From contig CAVTEU010000008.1 of NCBI GenBank assembly GCA_963733905.1, positions 310,001 through 374,000 on the forward strand: a stretch of 64,000 nt of DNA, read 5' to 3'. Below, one piece after another: positions 37,551 to 45,577 of this stretch (positions are counted from its first letter, which is position 1; every line of letters starts with the position of its first letter). The notes under the pieces were generated by a model. The model was given only the letters and a program-made list of their open reading frames with translations, was not told where the DNA came from and ran no database searches. The position numbers and the translations under genes are program-made. The stretch is from DATADW01 sp963733905 (GTDB lineage: Bacteria > Actinomycetota > Acidimicrobiia > Spongiisociales > DATADW01).

Positions 37551-38527
37551 ATGCCGAGCAGGCGAGCCGGGTTGTGTTCGAGGATCGCCGCCTTCTCCTC
37601 GGCGGTGAGCGACCGCAGGCCGTTGATCCAGTTGACCGGGTCGTCGAGGAACATCGGTGCCGGGTAGTCGGTGCCGAGGACGACCTGCTCCACCCCGACC
37701 ATGTCGATGAGAAACCGCAGCGTGGCCTCGGTGTAGGTGCACGAGTCGTAATAGAACCGGCCCAGGTACTCGCTCGGGGCGTGCTCGAGGAAGGTGCGGG
37801 AGTCGTCGAACTCGGGCATGTTCTCCAAGGCGCCCGCCCTCCACCCTTTGTCCATCCGGGCCGCACCGAATGCCGTGTATCCGCCGGCGTGACCCAGACA
37901 CAGTTTGAGATCCGGGTACCGGTCCATGATCCCGCCGTAGACCAACGTGGCGAAGGTGATCGCACGCTCGGTCAGGTTGCCGATGACATTGGGTATCCCG
38001 TAGCGCTCGGTCCGGTTCTCGACGACGGTCGAACTTGCCTGGTGGAAGAAGACCACAGCACCCAACTCCTCGACCGCCGCCCAGAACGGGTAGAAGCGGC
38101 TGTCATCGAGTGTGACCCCGTTGACGTGGTCGCCGATGGTTATCCCCCTGAAGCCCATGTCTCCCATCGCATGGGCCATCATCTCGATGGCGGTGGGGAC
38201 ATCCTGCAGCGGCACACTTGCCAGACCCAGATACCGGTCGGGATATGCGTCCATCATCTCCTTGAGCGCCGCGTTGCATTCGGTGGCTATCTCGGTGGTG
38301 ATCTCGGGCGCCAGGTCGTAGCGGAAGAACCCGGTGTTGATGGTGAGGACGTGGACATCGACACCCATCTCGTCCATCTCGACGAGCCGGTCCTCTGCGC
38401 TGATGCTGAACTTGGGGATGTGGAGCTCGCCGACATCGGGGCCGAGCGAGTGCCATTGGCCGTCGCGTTCGATGGCGTCTACGAAGACGCGTGGCGTCAC
38501 GTGGTTGTGGATGTCGATGACGGCCAA
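37547..38527 (-). CDS. ACMSD-like amidohydrolase (Amidohydro_2)
   Basis: This 326-residue metal-dependent TIM barrel begins MAVIDIHNHVTPRVFVDAIE (H-x-H metal site). It carries FFHQASS, the metal histidine LCLGHAGGYTAFGAARMDKG and the aspartate LGTDYPAPMFL. Relatives decarboxylate aminocarboxymuconate semialdehyde or gamma-resorcylate, or hydrolyse lactones. It is intact and lies 19 bp after the Dabb gene in the same direction; the two should be one transcript. Confidence 0.92.
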   Translation of the reverse strand: MAVIDIHNHVTPRVFVDAIERDGQWHSLGPDVGELHIPKFSISAEDRLVEMDEMGVDVHVLTINTGFFRYDLAPEITTEIATECNAALKEMMDAYPDRYLGLASVPLQDVPTAIEMMAHAMGDMGFRGITIGDHVNGVTLDDSRFYPFWAAVEELGAVVFFHQASSTVVENRTERYGIPNVIGNLTERAITFATLVYGGIMDRYPDLKLCLGHAGGYTAFGAARMDKGWRAGALENMPEFDDSRTFLEHAPSEYLGRFYYDSCTYTEATLRFLIDMVGVEQVVLGTDYPAPMFLDDPVNWINGLRSLTAEEKAAILEHNPARLLGI

Positions 38528-38546
38528 TGGTCTCTCCTTGAACTGG

Positions 38547-38843
38547 CTAGATGAGGAACTGGACCCGGGCCGTGATCTCCTTCTGGGTGACCGATGCCAC
38601 CAGGTCGGATGCCCGGTTCATCACCGGATGGGCGAAGTACGCCTCGAGACCGGAAACGTCCTCGAAGTCGGCCACGAGCACCATGTCCCAGTTGTTTGGG
38701 TTGCGCTCGATATCGAAGCCGACGGTGTACTCGACTACCGAAGGCACGGTCCCCTTGAGCGCTGCGAGCGAGTCCCTGGCGGCCACCTTCTGTTCGTCGG
38801 TGACCCCGTCCTTCCATTTGAACATGGCGACGTGACGAAGCAC
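38547..38843 (-). CDS. Dabb-domain (stress-responsive A/B barrel) protein
   Basis: This is a 98-residue alpha-beta barrel protein. I start it at the GTG at 38843 (VLRHVAMFKWKDGVTDEQKV) because GGAGGA lies 8 bp upstream; a longer start at 38882 has none. It has family features LRHVAMFKWKDG, VVEYTVGFDIERNPNNWDMV and the end YFAHPVMNRASDLV. Dabb proteins often act as small cyclases or monooxygenases on aromatic or polyketide-type substrates, which fits the neighbouring ring-type hydrolase. Confidence 0.85.
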   Translation of the reverse strand: MLRHVAMFKWKDGVTDEQKVAARDSLAALKGTVPSVVEYTVGFDIERNPNNWDMVLVADFEDVSGLEAYFAHPVMNRASDLVASVTQKEITARVQFLI

Positions 38844-38873
38844 GAGTCGATCCTCCGATGCGTTGACTTGTTG

Positions 38874-38897
38874 TCCTAGCATACGAGGATATCATCT
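38874..38897. promoter_or_regulatory. Degenerate motif copy between Dabb and GntR genes
   Basis: Aligned to the 33828-33851 dyad, this site has CTAGCAT (38876-38882) matching the CTA-N-CAT half exactly, and a weak right half at 38889-38897 (ATATCATCT). It lies in the divergent promoter of the Dabb/amidohydrolase unit and the GntR gene. The match is only 11 of 16 defined positions. Confidence 0.3.
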
Positions 38898-38924
38898 TCG
38901 ATCCGCCGATCTCCGAAGGGAACC

Positions 38925-39734
38925 ATGAGTCGTCTGATCAGCGGGGACATGCGGCCCATAGATCATCACAGCCCGGTCCCCTACTACTACCAACTCGCCG
39001 ACATCCTGCGTGATGCGATCGATCGTGGAACATGGGAGGTCGATGAGCTGATCCCCGCCGAGGGCGCCCTCACCGAGATGTTCGGGATCAGTCGGAGCGT
39101 GACCCGAAAGGCGCTCGACCTGCTCGAAGGGGAGGGACGTGTCCTCAGGGTCAAGGGCAAGGGCACCCAGGTGGTCGGACCGAAGTTCGCATACGAGGCG
39201 GTGGATGCAGCCGGGAGCTGGTTCGCTCAACGGGCACATCCGCTCCGTCTCGGCAAGATCATCAATGCGGGGCGTTCCGCCGCTGGCGGGAATCTGGGAA
39301 AGCTCCTCGGTCTGTCTCCCAGGGATCAGGTTTGGGAGATCGCGCTGACCCACGAGCTCGACGGAGCCCCGGTGGCGCTCAGCCAGATGTACCTGCGTAT
39401 TCAGGGGACGCTGACTGTGGGGGCGCCACCGGAGTTCGAACCGGGCGGCCCTGACATCATCCAGCAGTTGGCGGCCAAGTACGGGGTGGAGATCGTCAAC
39501 TCCCAGCTGGAGATAGAAGTTGCCGGCGCTTCGACCACCGAGGCGGAGCACCTCGGAGTGAAGCCGGCCACGCCGGTGGTCCAGGTCAGCTCGCTCGAAT
39601 TCGACAACGCGGCACGGGTCGTCGGCTTCACCAGGACGGTCTTCCGCACCGAGCACTTCTTCTTCTCTGTCGACATGAGACGGGTGCGCGGCGCGGTCCC
39701 GGTGACCCCATTGGTGGCCAAGGCGGACGCCTAG
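38925..39734 (+). CDS. GntR-family regulator with UTRA domain
   Basis: This 269-residue HutC-type regulator has the GntR winged helix (PVPYYYQLADILRDAIDRGT, ELIPAEGALTEMFGISRSVT, RKALDLLEGEGRVLRVKGKG) and a UTRA ligand-binding domain (LTHELDGAPVALSQMYLR, AEHLGVKPATPVVQVSSLEF). The ATG at 38925 has GAAGGGAA upstream. It sits in the middle of the locus, divergent from Dabb/amidohydrolase and convergent with the Gfo/Idh gene, and is the best candidate for its local regulator. Confidence 0.93.
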   Translation: MSRLISGDMRPIDHHSPVPYYYQLADILRDAIDRGTWEVDELIPAEGALTEMFGISRSVTRKALDLLEGEGRVLRVKGKGTQVVGPKFAYEAVDAAGSWFAQRAHPLRLGKIINAGRSAAGGNLGKLLGLSPRDQVWEIALTHELDGAPVALSQMYLRIQGTLTVGAPPEFEPGGPDIIQQLAAKYGVEIVNSQLEIEVAGASTTEAEHLGVKPATPVVQVSSLEFDNAARVVGFTRTVFRTEHFFFSVDMRRVRGAVPVTPLVAKADA

Positions 39735-40733
39735 GGGTAGACGACCTCCACCCAACGATTGGATTCGGCGCTCTCGAGCGATCGCCTCGAGAACCGCCAC
39801 AGCTCGCCGCGCCTCGATTCCATCGGTCTCCGGCTTGGTTTCACCCCGGATCGCAGCAGCGAACTCGCCGAGTTGATCGGCGACGGTGTCCAGCGGCTCC
39901 AGCGACACCTCGGTCTGCTCGGTCGACCCACGGGATTGCAGTGTCAGCCTGGTGCCGTCACCAGTGTTGCGGGCGATCGCCGCGGTCCCGAATGCGGACA
40001 ACTCGACGACTGGTCCGGTGGCCATCGATGTGAAGAGGTGACCCAGGGCCCCCGACCCGAACCGGAGCGAGATCATGCTGGTGTCATCCACCTCCCCGTC
40101 GGGAAGAAGCTGCGTGCTCTCGGCGAGCACCGCCGCGATCGGTCCGGCCAGGTAGTGGAAGTTGTCGATCTGGTGGATGCCGAGAGCAGCCATCCCACCA
40201 ACGGGTGACTCCGCCAGATCCCGGCGCCACGGGGCCAGATTGGGGTTGAACAGCAGCGGGGCGGCATGGGTAGAGGTCACCGCCAGGAGATCACCCAGCT
40301 CACCGTCACTCAAAGCCTGCTTGATCCACCTGTTGGCCGGCTGGCGTCTCCGGTTGTGACCGACCTGGAGCACCACTCCGGCATCTGTGGCCGCATCGAT
40401 GGCGCGGTCGGCTTCGGCCACGGTCAAGGTGAGCGGCTTTTCCACGAACACGTGCTTCCCCGCTCGGGCGGCGGCCACCACCAGGTCGGCATGGGTCGTG
40501 TGGGGTGTGGCTACGAGGACACCATCGATGTCCGATCGGAGCAGCTCGTCGAGAGAACCGGCGGGCGTGCAGCCATGCTCGACGGCGAAGGACTCTCTCG
40601 CCTCCCTGCTCCGGGCGAAGCAGTAAGCGACCTCGATGGCACCCGTCGTCTGGGCGGCAATCGCCAGGACCCCGCCCCACCATCCCAGTCCGACGACTCC
40701 GAGGCGAACCGGCAGGTTGGACGGATTTGGCAT
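39731..40733 (-). CDS. Gfo/Idh/MocA-family NAD(P)-dependent oxidoreductase (one frame break)
   Basis: This is a dehydrogenase of about 333 residues. The ATG at 40733 gives MPNPSNLPVRLGVVGLGWWG with the Rossmann G-x-G-x2-G. VFVEKPLTLTVAEADRAI holds the conserved EKP lysine, and the His/Asp region is GMAALGIHQIDNFHYLAGPI. The frame breaks near 39775 and the end reads SNRWVEVVYP with a stop at 39731, which overlaps the GntR stop. Substrates in this family are sugars, inositol or aldehydes. Confidence 0.88.
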
Positions 40734-40748
40734 CCCATCATTTTAACT
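40725..40748. promoter_or_regulatory. Partial motif copy at the Gfo/Idh start
   Basis: The 11-mer CATCCCATCAT at 40731-40741, plus TTA-x-CT, repeats the sequence of the 33828-33851 dyad (right arm ATTTTAACT against ATGTTAGCT). The left arm is degenerate. It covers the start codon of the Gfo/Idh gene, so a bound protein would block initiation. The neighbouring aldolase gene starts 78 bp away in the other direction. Confidence 0.4.
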
Positions 40749-40826
40749 TCACCACCATGGCACCCACCGCCGAGCGGTATCGACGGGCACCGCTATGTTC
40801 GGGGGAGAACATCCCCAGGAGCCGAC

Positions 40827-41861
40827 ATGCCCATCGCCACCCCCGACACCTACCGAGCGATGCTCGAGGCCGCTCGCGACGGCGGGTACGCCCTACCCGC
40901 CATCAATGTGACCTCCAGCGAGACGATCAACGCGGCGATGCGCGGGTTCGCCGATGCCGAGTCGGACGGGATCCTCCAGATCTCCACCGGCGGAGGTGAG
41001 TTCCTATCGGGACAGGCGGTCAAGGACATGGCCGTCGGCGCCGCGGCCGGCGCCGCCTTCGCCGAGGCGGTCGCCGACCATTACCCGGTGAACTTCGCCC
41101 TCCATACCGACCACTGCCAGCCCGACAAGGTCGACGGCTTCATCCGGCCGCTGCTCGCCATGAGCAGAGAGCGCCAGGCCGATGGCCGCCCTCCTCTGTT
41201 CCAGAGCCACATGCTCGACGCCTCGGCTCTCCCTCTCGACGAGAACCTTGCCATGGCCTCGAAGCTCCTCGACGAGATGGCCCCGCTCGACGTGGTGTTG
41301 GAGTTGGAGATCGGGATCGTCGGAGGGGTCGAGGACACGCTCGACCACGAGGGGATCAGCCGGGAAAAGCTGTACACCACGCCGGGGGACATGGTTGCCG
41401 TGACGGAGACGCTGGGGACCGGGGAGCGCGGTCGGTACATGCTCGCCGCCGTGTTCGGGAACGTCCATGGGGTCTACAAGCCGGGCTCGGTCGAGTTGAG
41501 GCCGACCATCCTGCGCGATGGTCAGGCGGCGGTCGAGGAGCGCTTCGGCAGTGAGGGGCGACATCTTCTCGTCTTCCACGGTGGAAGCGGAAGTTCGCTC
41601 GATGAGATCCACGAGACCCTGGGGTATGGCGTGATCAAGATGAACATCGACACCGACACGCAATACGCCTTCACGAGGCCCATCGCCGGCCACATGTTCT
41701 CCAACTACGACGGGGTGCTCAAGGTCGACGGCGACGTCGGCAACAAGAAGGCATACGACCCCCGCAGTTACGGCAAGCTGGCGGAGACCTCGATGTCGGA
41801 GCGGGTGGTCCGCGCCGCCGAGGAACTCAAGTCGGCCGGACGCTCAATCGGGGTCGGCTGA
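40827..41861 (+). CDS. fba: Class II fructose-1,6-bisphosphate aldolase
   Basis: This 344-residue zinc aldolase of glycolysis and gluconeogenesis starts at the ATG at 40827, with AGGAG 6 bp upstream. It has the class II marks: PAINVTSSETINAAMRGFAD, zinc HTDHCQPDKVDGF, LEIGIVGGVED, GNVHGVYKPGSVELRP, FHGGSGSSLDE and the phosphate loop IKMNIDTDTQYAF. The gene is intact. It is likely a housekeeping gene and not part of the catabolic locus to its left. The zinc-ribbon gene follows within 2 bp. Confidence 0.96.
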   Translation: MPIATPDTYRAMLEAARDGGYALPAINVTSSETINAAMRGFADAESDGILQISTGGGEFLSGQAVKDMAVGAAAGAAFAEAVADHYPVNFALHTDHCQPDKVDGFIRPLLAMSRERQADGRPPLFQSHMLDASALPLDENLAMASKLLDEMAPLDVVLELEIGIVGGVEDTLDHEGISREKLYTTPGDMVAVTETLGTGERGRYMLAAVFGNVHGVYKPGSVELRPTILRDGQAAVEERFGSEGRHLLVFHGGSGSSLDEIHETLGYGVIKMNIDTDTQYAFTRPIAGHMFSNYDGVLKVDGDVGNKKAYDPRSYGKLAETSMSERVVRAAEELKSAGRSIGVG

Positions 41862-41863
41862 AC

Positions 41864-42049
41864 GTGCCCGACCCAGGGCCGGCCTTCGATGAGACGATCA
41901 CCTGCGTCGACTGCGGCGGCGTGGCCCACCTGATCTCATTCCTGCCCCCCGACGAGCCTCCCGACCCCGCCCAGGTCGTACTCACCTACCGCTGCGCCGA
42001 CTGCGGCGATCGTTGGGACGTCGTCCCCGCCGACGACACCTTTGAATAG
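41864..42049 (+). CDS. Small zinc-ribbon protein, stop codon in repeat
   Basis: This is a 61-residue protein with two CxxC pairs (C14-V-D-C17 and C44-A-D-C47) and acidic ends, probably a zinc ribbon. The GTG at 41864 is 2 bp after the aldolase stop, so the two are co-transcribed. Its stop, TAG at 42047-42049, is made of one T plus the first AG of an AGACGGC array. It may therefore have been longer before the repeat arose. Confidence 0.75.
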   Translation: MPDPGPAFDETITCVDCGGVAHLISFLPPDEPPDPAQVVLTYRCADCGDRWDVVPADDTFE

Positions 42050-42089
42050 ACGGCAGACGGCAGACGGCGGACGGCAGACGGCAGACGGC
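42048..42089. repeat. Six AGACGGC-type heptamers after the zinc-ribbon gene
   Basis: Copies run as AGACGGC three times, GGACGGC once and AGACGGC twice, in exact 7-bp register. The first copy forms part of the upstream gene's stop codon. This is the longest array in the window and is followed by a hairpin element at 42120-42173. Confidence 0.92.
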
Positions 42090-42119
42090 GAGACGCGACT
42101 CCAGGTGGAGCTCACACGT

Positions 42120-42173
42120 GGGAGTGCACCCAGGCCCAGTCCCCCCTACGCTTGCTGCGCTCGAGGCACTCCC
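42120..42173. repeat. 54-bp hairpin element related to 54175-54223
   Basis: GGGAGTGC (42120-42127) and GCACTCCC (42166-42173) form a perfect 8-bp stem around a loop containing TCCCCCCTACGC and GCTGCG. A matching element occurs at 54175-54223, with the same loop elements. No gene was seen in the 147 bp between the zinc-ribbon gene and the FAD oxidoreductase. Confidence 0.6.
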
Positions 42174-42196
42174 CCGCCCGGGGAGACGATGCTCGT

Positions 42197-43618
42197 TCAG
42201 CGCAGATCGCGGCGTAGCGCCGAGCGGGCGGCCCAGTAGCCGCACATACCGTGGACGCCGGCACCCGGTGGCGTGGACGAGGAGCAGAGATAGATGCCCT
42301 TGCTCCCGGTGAAGTAGGGGTCGGTCGAGAAGACCGGACGGGCTATCAGTTGGAGACCGGTGTGGGCGCCACCGCTTATGTCGCCGCCGACGTTGTTCGG
42401 GTTGTGCGCCTCGAGCGCAGCCGGACCCATTGCGTTCCTTGCCAGCACCCGCTCACGGAACCCCGGGGCGAACCGCTCGATCTGGGCCTCGATGCGATCG
42501 GTCATATCAACGGTGGACTCGGCCGGGACGTGGCAGTAGGCCCACACCGCCTGCTTGCCCTCAGGCGCCCTGGTGTCGTCCACCACCGAAGGCTGCGACA
42601 GCAGCACATAGGGCCGGTCGGGGTGCTCGCCGCGCCACACGGAGCGCTCCGCAGCCATCACCTCCTCCAAGGTGCCCCCGATGTGCACGGTCCCGGCCTG
42701 TCCGGCGCGCTCGTCCCGCCAGGGGATGGGCCCATCGACAGCCAGATCGAGCTTGAAGGACCCGGGACCGTTTCGGAAGCGGCGCAGCCGGCCGGCGTAC
42801 CGACTGGAGATACGATCACCCGCCACCCGCAACAGGGTCGTCGGGCTGGTGTCGAACAACACCGCTCGCGCCGCCGGCAGGTCGTCCCACCCGTTCACCG
42901 GGCGGTTGCACTCCACCTCACCACCGAGGGCACGCAGATAGGAGACCAGCGCATCGGAGATGGCCTGCGACCCGCCCCGGGCCACCGGCCAGCCGACGGT
43001 CTGGGCGGTGACCCCGAAGAGCAGCCCGAAACTCGAGGTGAGCGGTCGATCGAGCGGGAGGATGGCGTGGGCGGCACAGCCGGCGAAGATCGCCTTGGCC
43101 TCGTCCTCGCCAAAGAGCCAGCGGGAAAGCAGCGTCGCCGGCAGGAGACCGGGGACGCCAAGCGAGGCCATCGCAATCGGATGGCGTGGTAGCCGAAGGA
43201 CCGGACCGAGCAGACCCGATGCCAGATGTGGCCACATGCGGGCGAGCCGGCCGTACACCCGTCGCCAGGAGGAGGCGTCCACCCCGAGACCGGCGGCGGT
43301 TTCATCGACCGAACGGTGGACGATCGCCGCGCCGCTATCGAGCATGTGGGCGAGCGGGACCTCGGGTTGCACCCATTCCAAGCCGTGCTGGTCGAGGGGG
43401 AGCTTGGCGAAGAACGGCGATGCGATCCCCATCGGGTGGACCGCAGAGCAGATGTCATGGCGGAAGCCAGGAAGAGTCACCTCCTCGGTGCGGGTCCCCC
43501 CGCCCCACACCGGCGCCCCCTCGAGGACGAGCACCCGCCGCCCGGCGCGGGCGATGACGACGGCTGCGGCAAGCCCGTTGGGCCCGGAGCCGACGACGAC
43601 GGCGTCGTAATCGGTCAT
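42197..43618 (-). CDS. FAD-dependent oxidoreductase, phytoene desaturase-like
   Basis: This 473-residue flavoenzyme has the N-terminal dinucleotide fold DYDAVVVGSGPNGLAAAVVI, VLEGAPVWGGGTRTEEVTLP and DICSAVHPMG. The C-terminus carries GIYLCSSSTPPGAGVHGMCG, typical of CrtI/RetS-like desaturases. It is complete at the ATG at 43618. No crtB, crtE or other carotenoid gene is near, so a carotenoid role is doubtful; related proteins act on other polyprenyl or lipid substrates. Confidence 0.92.
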   Translation of the reverse strand: MTDYDAVVVGSGPNGLAAAVVIARAGRRVLVLEGAPVWGGGTRTEEVTLPGFRHDICSAVHPMGIASPFFAKLPLDQHGLEWVQPEVPLAHMLDSGAAIVHRSVDETAAGLGVDASSWRRVYGRLARMWPHLASGLLGPVLRLPRHPIAMASLGVPGLLPATLLSRWLFGEDEAKAIFAGCAAHAILPLDRPLTSSFGLLFGVTAQTVGWPVARGGSQAISDALVSYLRALGGEVECNRPVNGWDDLPAARAVLFDTSPTTLLRVAGDRISSRYAGRLRRFRNGPGSFKLDLAVDGPIPWRDERAGQAGTVHIGGTLEEVMAAERSVWRGEHPDRPYVLLSQPSVVDDTRAPEGKQAVWAYCHVPAESTVDMTDRIEAQIERFAPGFRERVLARNAMGPAALEAHNPNNVGGDISGGAHTGLQLIARPVFSTDPYFTGSKGIYLCSSSTPPGAGVHGMCGYWAARSALRRDLR

Positions 43619-43664
43619 CGCCGGGCCGTGGCGTCGCTGCGGTCGACGAGTCGATGGGTCGGTG

Positions 43665-44057
43665 CTAGAACCAGAAGCTGCCCTGACCCTCGGGCTCTGC
43701 GGTGAACCCCCAGGCCTCGGTCACCAAACCATCGGCCCCGATGTTGAACACGTGGACCTCGTCTGCCGTGTAGGTGCTGTCATCGCGGTGGACGGTCACG
43801 TGGGTGAGGACCACGGTGTGGCGGTCGTTGGCGAGCACGTCGTGTACCTCGATCATGAAGTCGGCGCGCGTCACCTCGAACACCTCTTCGAGGAACCCGA
43901 TGATCTGGTCGCGGCCCAATTTGTCGCCCGACGCCTTCCCCCTCCCCGAGACGTGCCAGACCGCGTCTGGGGCGAGCAGCCGCCCGATGGCGCCGAAGTC
44001 ACCGTCGCAGAAGGCGCGGTACTCGGTCTGGATGCGCTCAACGTTGGGATGAGTCAT
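43665..44057 (-). CDS. SnoaL-like/NTF2-fold protein
   Basis: This is a 130-residue cone-fold protein beginning MTHPNVERIQTEYRAFCDGD. It has the NTF2-like pattern APDAVWHVSGRGKASGDKLG, RDQIIGFLEEVFEVTRADFM and VTVHRDDSTYTADEVHVFN. The ATG at 44057 was chosen because the longer frame overlaps the exonuclease gene. Such proteins are cyclases, isomerases or binding proteins; the substrate is unknown. Confidence 0.85.
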   Translation of the reverse strand: MTHPNVERIQTEYRAFCDGDFGAIGRLLAPDAVWHVSGRGKASGDKLGRDQIIGFLEEVFEVTRADFMIEVHDVLANDRHTVVLTHVTVHRDDSTYTADEVHVFNIGADGLVTEAWGFTAEPEGQGSFWF

Positions 44058-44067
44058 CGCCGCCCAT

Positions 44068-44955
44068 TCAACTCCCTCCGTCAGGCTCTTCCGCCCAACG
44101 GTGGGGCCGGGTCCGGACATCGTCAAACCCGAGCTCGTCGCACAACTCGAGGAATAGCTCCCGGGGGACGCCGCGCCATTCCAGGTCGTCGAGCGACTCG
44201 ACCAGCGGGACATCCCGCCGCAGCGTGGTGAGGGTCCGGTACAGGGTGACCTCCTCGCGGCGCTCCGCCAACGAGGCGGCGAGACGCTCGGGCCCGCGCA
44301 CCTGGACGCCCCACTGCTTGGGATCGTCGGGGATCCTGTCGACCCTTCCGAACTTGGCGAGCAGCGTCGAAGCCGACCGCGGTCCCCAGCCCGGGATCCC
44401 GGGGACGCCATCGGCGGTGTCCCCCACCAGAGCCAGATAGTCGGGGATCGACTCGGGCTGGACGCCGAACTTGGCGACCACCCCCTGCTCGTCGATCAGG
44501 ATCTGCCGACGGCGGTCGTAACAGACGACCCTGTCGCCGATGACGCATTGCGCCATGTCCTTGTCCGGGCTGAGCAGGACGACCTGCTCGACATCGTCGG
44601 CCCAGCGGAGAGCGGCTGTGGCCATGGCGTCATCCGCCTCGAACTCGATCATCCCCCAGGTGACGACGCCGATCGCCTCGAGGCCACGCTCCATGAGGGG
44701 GAACTGGGCGAGAAGTTCGGGGGGCATCCCCTCCTCGGTCTTGTACCCGGCGAACATCTCGTTCCGAAACGAGCGGATCACGGTGTCGGCGGCGGCGGCT
44801 ACGTGGGTCACCTCGGGCTGACGGAGCAGGGAGAGTGTTGTCTCGATCACCCCGAGCGTCGCCCCCACCTCCATCCCGTCCGGGGCGGTGCGCGCCGGGC
44901 GCCCGAAAAAGGCGCGGAACACCTCGTAGGTGGCATCGAGCACATGGAGGTTCAT
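44068..44955 (-). CDS. 5'-3' exonuclease (PolI-type flap/exonuclease domain, stand-alone)
   Basis: This 295-residue enzyme resembles the 5'-nuclease domain of DNA polymerase I. I start it at the ATG at 44955 (MNLHVLDATYEVFRAFFGRP); a TTG 15 codons upstream is less likely. Marks are the metal-binding YKTEEGMPPELLAQFPLMER, EADDAMATAALRWADDVEQV, LLSPDKDMAQCVIGDRVV and the helix-3-turn-helix GDTADGVPGIPGWGPRSAST. It may process Okazaki or repair flaps. It sits next to the SnoaL-like gene. Confidence 0.9.
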   Translation of the reverse strand: MNLHVLDATYEVFRAFFGRPARTAPDGMEVGATLGVIETTLSLLRQPEVTHVAAAADTVIRSFRNEMFAGYKTEEGMPPELLAQFPLMERGLEAIGVVTWGMIEFEADDAMATAALRWADDVEQVVLLSPDKDMAQCVIGDRVVCYDRRRQILIDEQGVVAKFGVQPESIPDYLALVGDTADGVPGIPGWGPRSASTLLAKFGRVDRIPDDPKQWGVQVRGPERLAASLAERREEVTLYRTLTTLRRDVPLVESLDDLEWRGVPRELFLELCDELGFDDVRTRPHRWAEEPDGGS

Positions 44956-45052
44956 GGGCGGGTCGTTGACGGCATCGAGCCACACCCTACGGGGTCGCAA
45001 GTAGCACGGGACCGCTACCCTCGATGGCTCCAGTAGTCAAAGGGATGGATAC

Positions 45053-45577
45053 ATGAAAACAGGCGACGATTGGCGCAAGGTCGGAGATCAGTTCGCCGCC
45101 ATCGGCGAGCGGTTCAAGGAGCACTACGAACAGGTGGAGTCCTCGGACTCCGACGAGGATGCCAGCGTCGACGAGGTCCGGAGCGCACTCCGCACCCTTG
45201 GTGACGCACTCGACAACGTGTTCACCGCGGTGGGCCATGCATTTCGCGACCCGGCGCTCCGCAGCGAGGCGAAAGAGGCAGCGGGATCGATAGCGACAGC
45301 CCTCGGTGCCACTTTCAACGAGCTCAGCGACGAGGTGCGACGTCTCGTCGGAAACGAGGCAAAGACCGACGGGACACCGACGGAGGCGAGCGGCGCTGCT
45401 ACCGATGCGGATACGACACCGCCCACCGAGCCGACCTCGCCGGTTGCACCGCCGGACCAGCCGCCGCCGGCCGCTCCACCCGAGCAACCGCCCCCGGTCA
45501 CCCCACCTGAGCAGCCGCCGCCGGTCACCGAGCAGGACTCGGCGCCGGAACCGCCGCCACAGGAACCGCCCGGTTGA
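45053..45577 (+). CDS. Actinomycete hypothetical protein with proline-rich tail
   Basis: This 174-residue protein begins MKTGDDWRKVGDQFAAIGER and has a helical, acidic first half with FKEHYEQVESSDSDEDA, ALDNVFTAVGHAFRDP and LGATFNELSDEVRRLVG. The second half is a linker of repeated PPEQPPPV units (four copies). No membrane segment or signal is present. I cannot assign a function. The aldehyde dehydrogenase gene overlaps its stop (TTGA). Confidence 0.7.
   Translation: MKTGDDWRKVGDQFAAIGERFKEHYEQVESSDSDEDASVDEVRSALRTLGDALDNVFTAVGHAFRDPALRSEAKEAAGSIATALGATFNELSDEVRRLVGNEAKTDGTPTEASGAATDADTTPPTEPTSPVAPPDQPPPAAPPEQPPPVTPPEQPPPVTEQDSAPEPPPQEPPG

Noticed and set aside
40749..41861. The fructose-bisphosphate aldolase as part of the catabolic locus
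   Set aside because: It has the full sequence of the housekeeping class II glycolytic enzyme with its own ribosome site, so I treat it as a neighbour only.
42251..43192. A 313-codon plus-strand open frame opposite the FAD oxidoreductase
   Set aside because: It is an antisense shadow; the minus-strand gene has clear dinucleotide-binding motifs over its whole length.
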